A stretch of 16,253 nucleotides of DNA, taken from the NCBI GenBank assembly GCA_021794705.1, contig JAJYQH010000350.1, positions 1 through 16,253 of the forward strand. Reading direction: 5' to 3'. The stretch's first letter is position 1. Every line of letters begins with the position of its first letter. The notes under the pieces were generated by a model. It was not told the origin of the DNA and made no database searches. It saw only the letters and a list, made by a program, of their open reading frames with translations. This document shows positions 14,182-16,253 of this stretch, piece by piece. Both the position numbers and the translations under genes were made by a program. Source of the stretch: Actinomycetes bacterium. GTDB taxonomy: Bacteria; Actinomycetota; Actinomycetes; Propionibacteriales; Propionibacteriaceae.

Positions 14182-15017
14182 GGGCTGTTCGCGGCCGGTC
14201 GGCCCGCGTGCTCGTGGTCGTGCGGTACATCGTGCTCGCCGTGCTCGCGGTGCTGTTCCTCATGCCGTTCTACGTGATCGTGCGCAACGCGTTCGCGTCG
14301 TCCCGGCTGATCGCGGCCGCCCAGTGGCAGTGGCTGCCCGACCAGTGGAACCTCGACAACATCACCCAGCTGTTCACCAACTCCGACGTCGAGATGGGGG
14401 CGTCCCTGTGGCACTCGGCGGTGATGGCCGTGGTGCAGACGGGGCTCACGGTGGTCGTCGCCCTGCTGGCCGGCTACGCCCTGGCCCGGAACACGCACCG
14501 GGCGGCGAGGATCCTCTCGGCGTTGACGATCTTCACCCTCATGGTGCCCGCGGCGGTGACGTTCATCCCGACGTTCGTCATGACCTCGGCCCTCGGGTGG
14601 ATCGACACCTTCCGCGGCCTCATCGTGCCCGGCATGTTCTCGGCCTTCGCGACGTACATGTTCCGGCAGTCGTTCCTCGGGTTCCCGAAGGAGTTGGAGG
14701 AGGCCGCCCTCATCGACGGCGCCAACCCGTGGCGCACCTTCTGGCAGGTCGTGGTGCCCAACTCGATGGGGATCATCGGGGCGGTCGGCACGATCATCTT
14801 CATCGGCTCCTGGAACGCGTTCCTGTGGCCGATGCTCGTCACCCGCAACGGCACCCGCACCGTCCAGGTGACACTCAGCCAGTTCATGACGTCGCAGCTC
14901 GTCAACTACCCGGAGCTGTTCGCCGGAGCGCTCGTGGCCGTGATCCCGGTGCTGCTGGTGTTCCTGTTCCTGCAGCGGTTCCTCGTGCAGGGCGTCGAGA
15001 CCACCGGGCTGCGCTGA
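14178..15017 (+). CDS. ABC transporter permease, carbohydrate type (MalG-like)
   Basis: This is a 279-residue permease of the MalG/UgpE group. It starts with a short basic segment and a membrane helix at about 12-34 (VVVRYIVLAVLAVLFLMPFYVI), then the periplasmic part and five further helices. The EAA loop is EEAALIDGANPWRTFWQVVV at 174-193. The C-terminus (QRFLVQGVETTGLR) carries the usual QGxxxGAvK-like end in degenerate form. The ATG overlaps the upstream stop by four bases. It forms the heterodimeric channel with the MalF-like protein. It is the last gene of the operon and converges on lepA across 26 bp. Confidence 0.95.
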   Translation: MRAVRGRSARVLVVVRYIVLAVLAVLFLMPFYVIVRNAFASSRLIAAAQWQWLPDQWNLDNITQLFTNSDVEMGASLWHSAVMAVVQTGLTVVVALLAGYALARNTHRAARILSALTIFTLMVPAAVTFIPTFVMTSALGWIDTFRGLIVPGMFSAFATYMFRQSFLGFPKELEEAALIDGANPWRTFWQVVVPNSMGIIGAVGTIIFIGSWNAFLWPMLVTRNGTRTVQVTLSQFMTSQLVNYPELFAGALVAVIPVLLVFLFLQRFLVQGVETTGLR

Positions 15018-15043
15018 GGGTCGTCCCAGACTGGGCCGGCCCC

Positions 15044-15045
<2 letters not shown>
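15016..15045. terminator. Possible convergent terminator between importer and lepA
   Basis: GAGGG (15016-15020) and CCCTC (15041-15045) can pair around an inner CCCA-GAC-TGGG hairpin. The stems are short and there is no U-tract, so this is only a weak candidate in the 26-bp gap. Confidence 0.3.

Positions 15046-16253
<1,208 letters not shown>

Overview
The window is high-GC DNA with GTG starts, dense 4-nt start/stop overlaps and TANNNT -10 boxes. Its conserved core is lepA, hemW, DUF3097, hrcA, dnaJ, rsmE, an order typical of Actinomycetota (established knowledge). I cannot name the genus from sequence alone.

Layout. (1) 1-4049, minus strand: a heat-shock and RNA-modification operon, hrcA-dnaJ-rsmE-tgt. 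It starts at a CIRCE operator and runs off the left edge inside tgt; rsmE and tgt are joined to their upstream genes by 4-nt overlaps. (2) 4079-8022: an apparent sulfur-handling island. It holds an MBL-fold hydrolase (minus), a divergent sulfide:quinone-oxidoreductase-like flavoprotein, a 52-residue basic protein coupled to it, a CsoR/CstR-type repressor (minus), and a divergent TauE/SafE exporter. A perfect inverted repeat, probably the repressor's operator, lies between the last two genes. (3) 8002-9432: an inositol-monophosphatase-like enzyme (minus) and a four-helix membrane protein (plus), bounded by strong hairpins that contain stop codons. (4) 9428-11745, minus: DUF3097 and hemW, separated by a 226-bp spacer with two 42-bp structured direct repeats. 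(5) 11830-15017, plus: a three-gene ABC importer for a probable carbohydrate (lipoprotein, two permeases, no ATPase), with two small palindromes upstream. (6) 15044-16253, minus: the C-terminal two thirds of lepA, converging on the importer.

Working together. HrcA should bind CIRCE and repress its own operon. The SQR-like enzyme would oxidise sulfide or a related sulfur species. The repressor has both conserved cysteines but lacks the copper-ligand histidine, so it probably senses persulfides. TauE/SafE would export a sulfur product such as sulfite. This pathway is inference from families and context.

No gap exceeds 300 bases without a gene; the largest is 10292-10517, which holds the repeats. 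I see no tRNA, rRNA, CRISPR array, transposase or phage gene. Five genes have a TANNNT box 6-8 nt before the start codon, suggesting leaderless transcripts. The best candidates for new biology are the sulfur island with its small protein and atypical cysteines, and the intergenic repeat.
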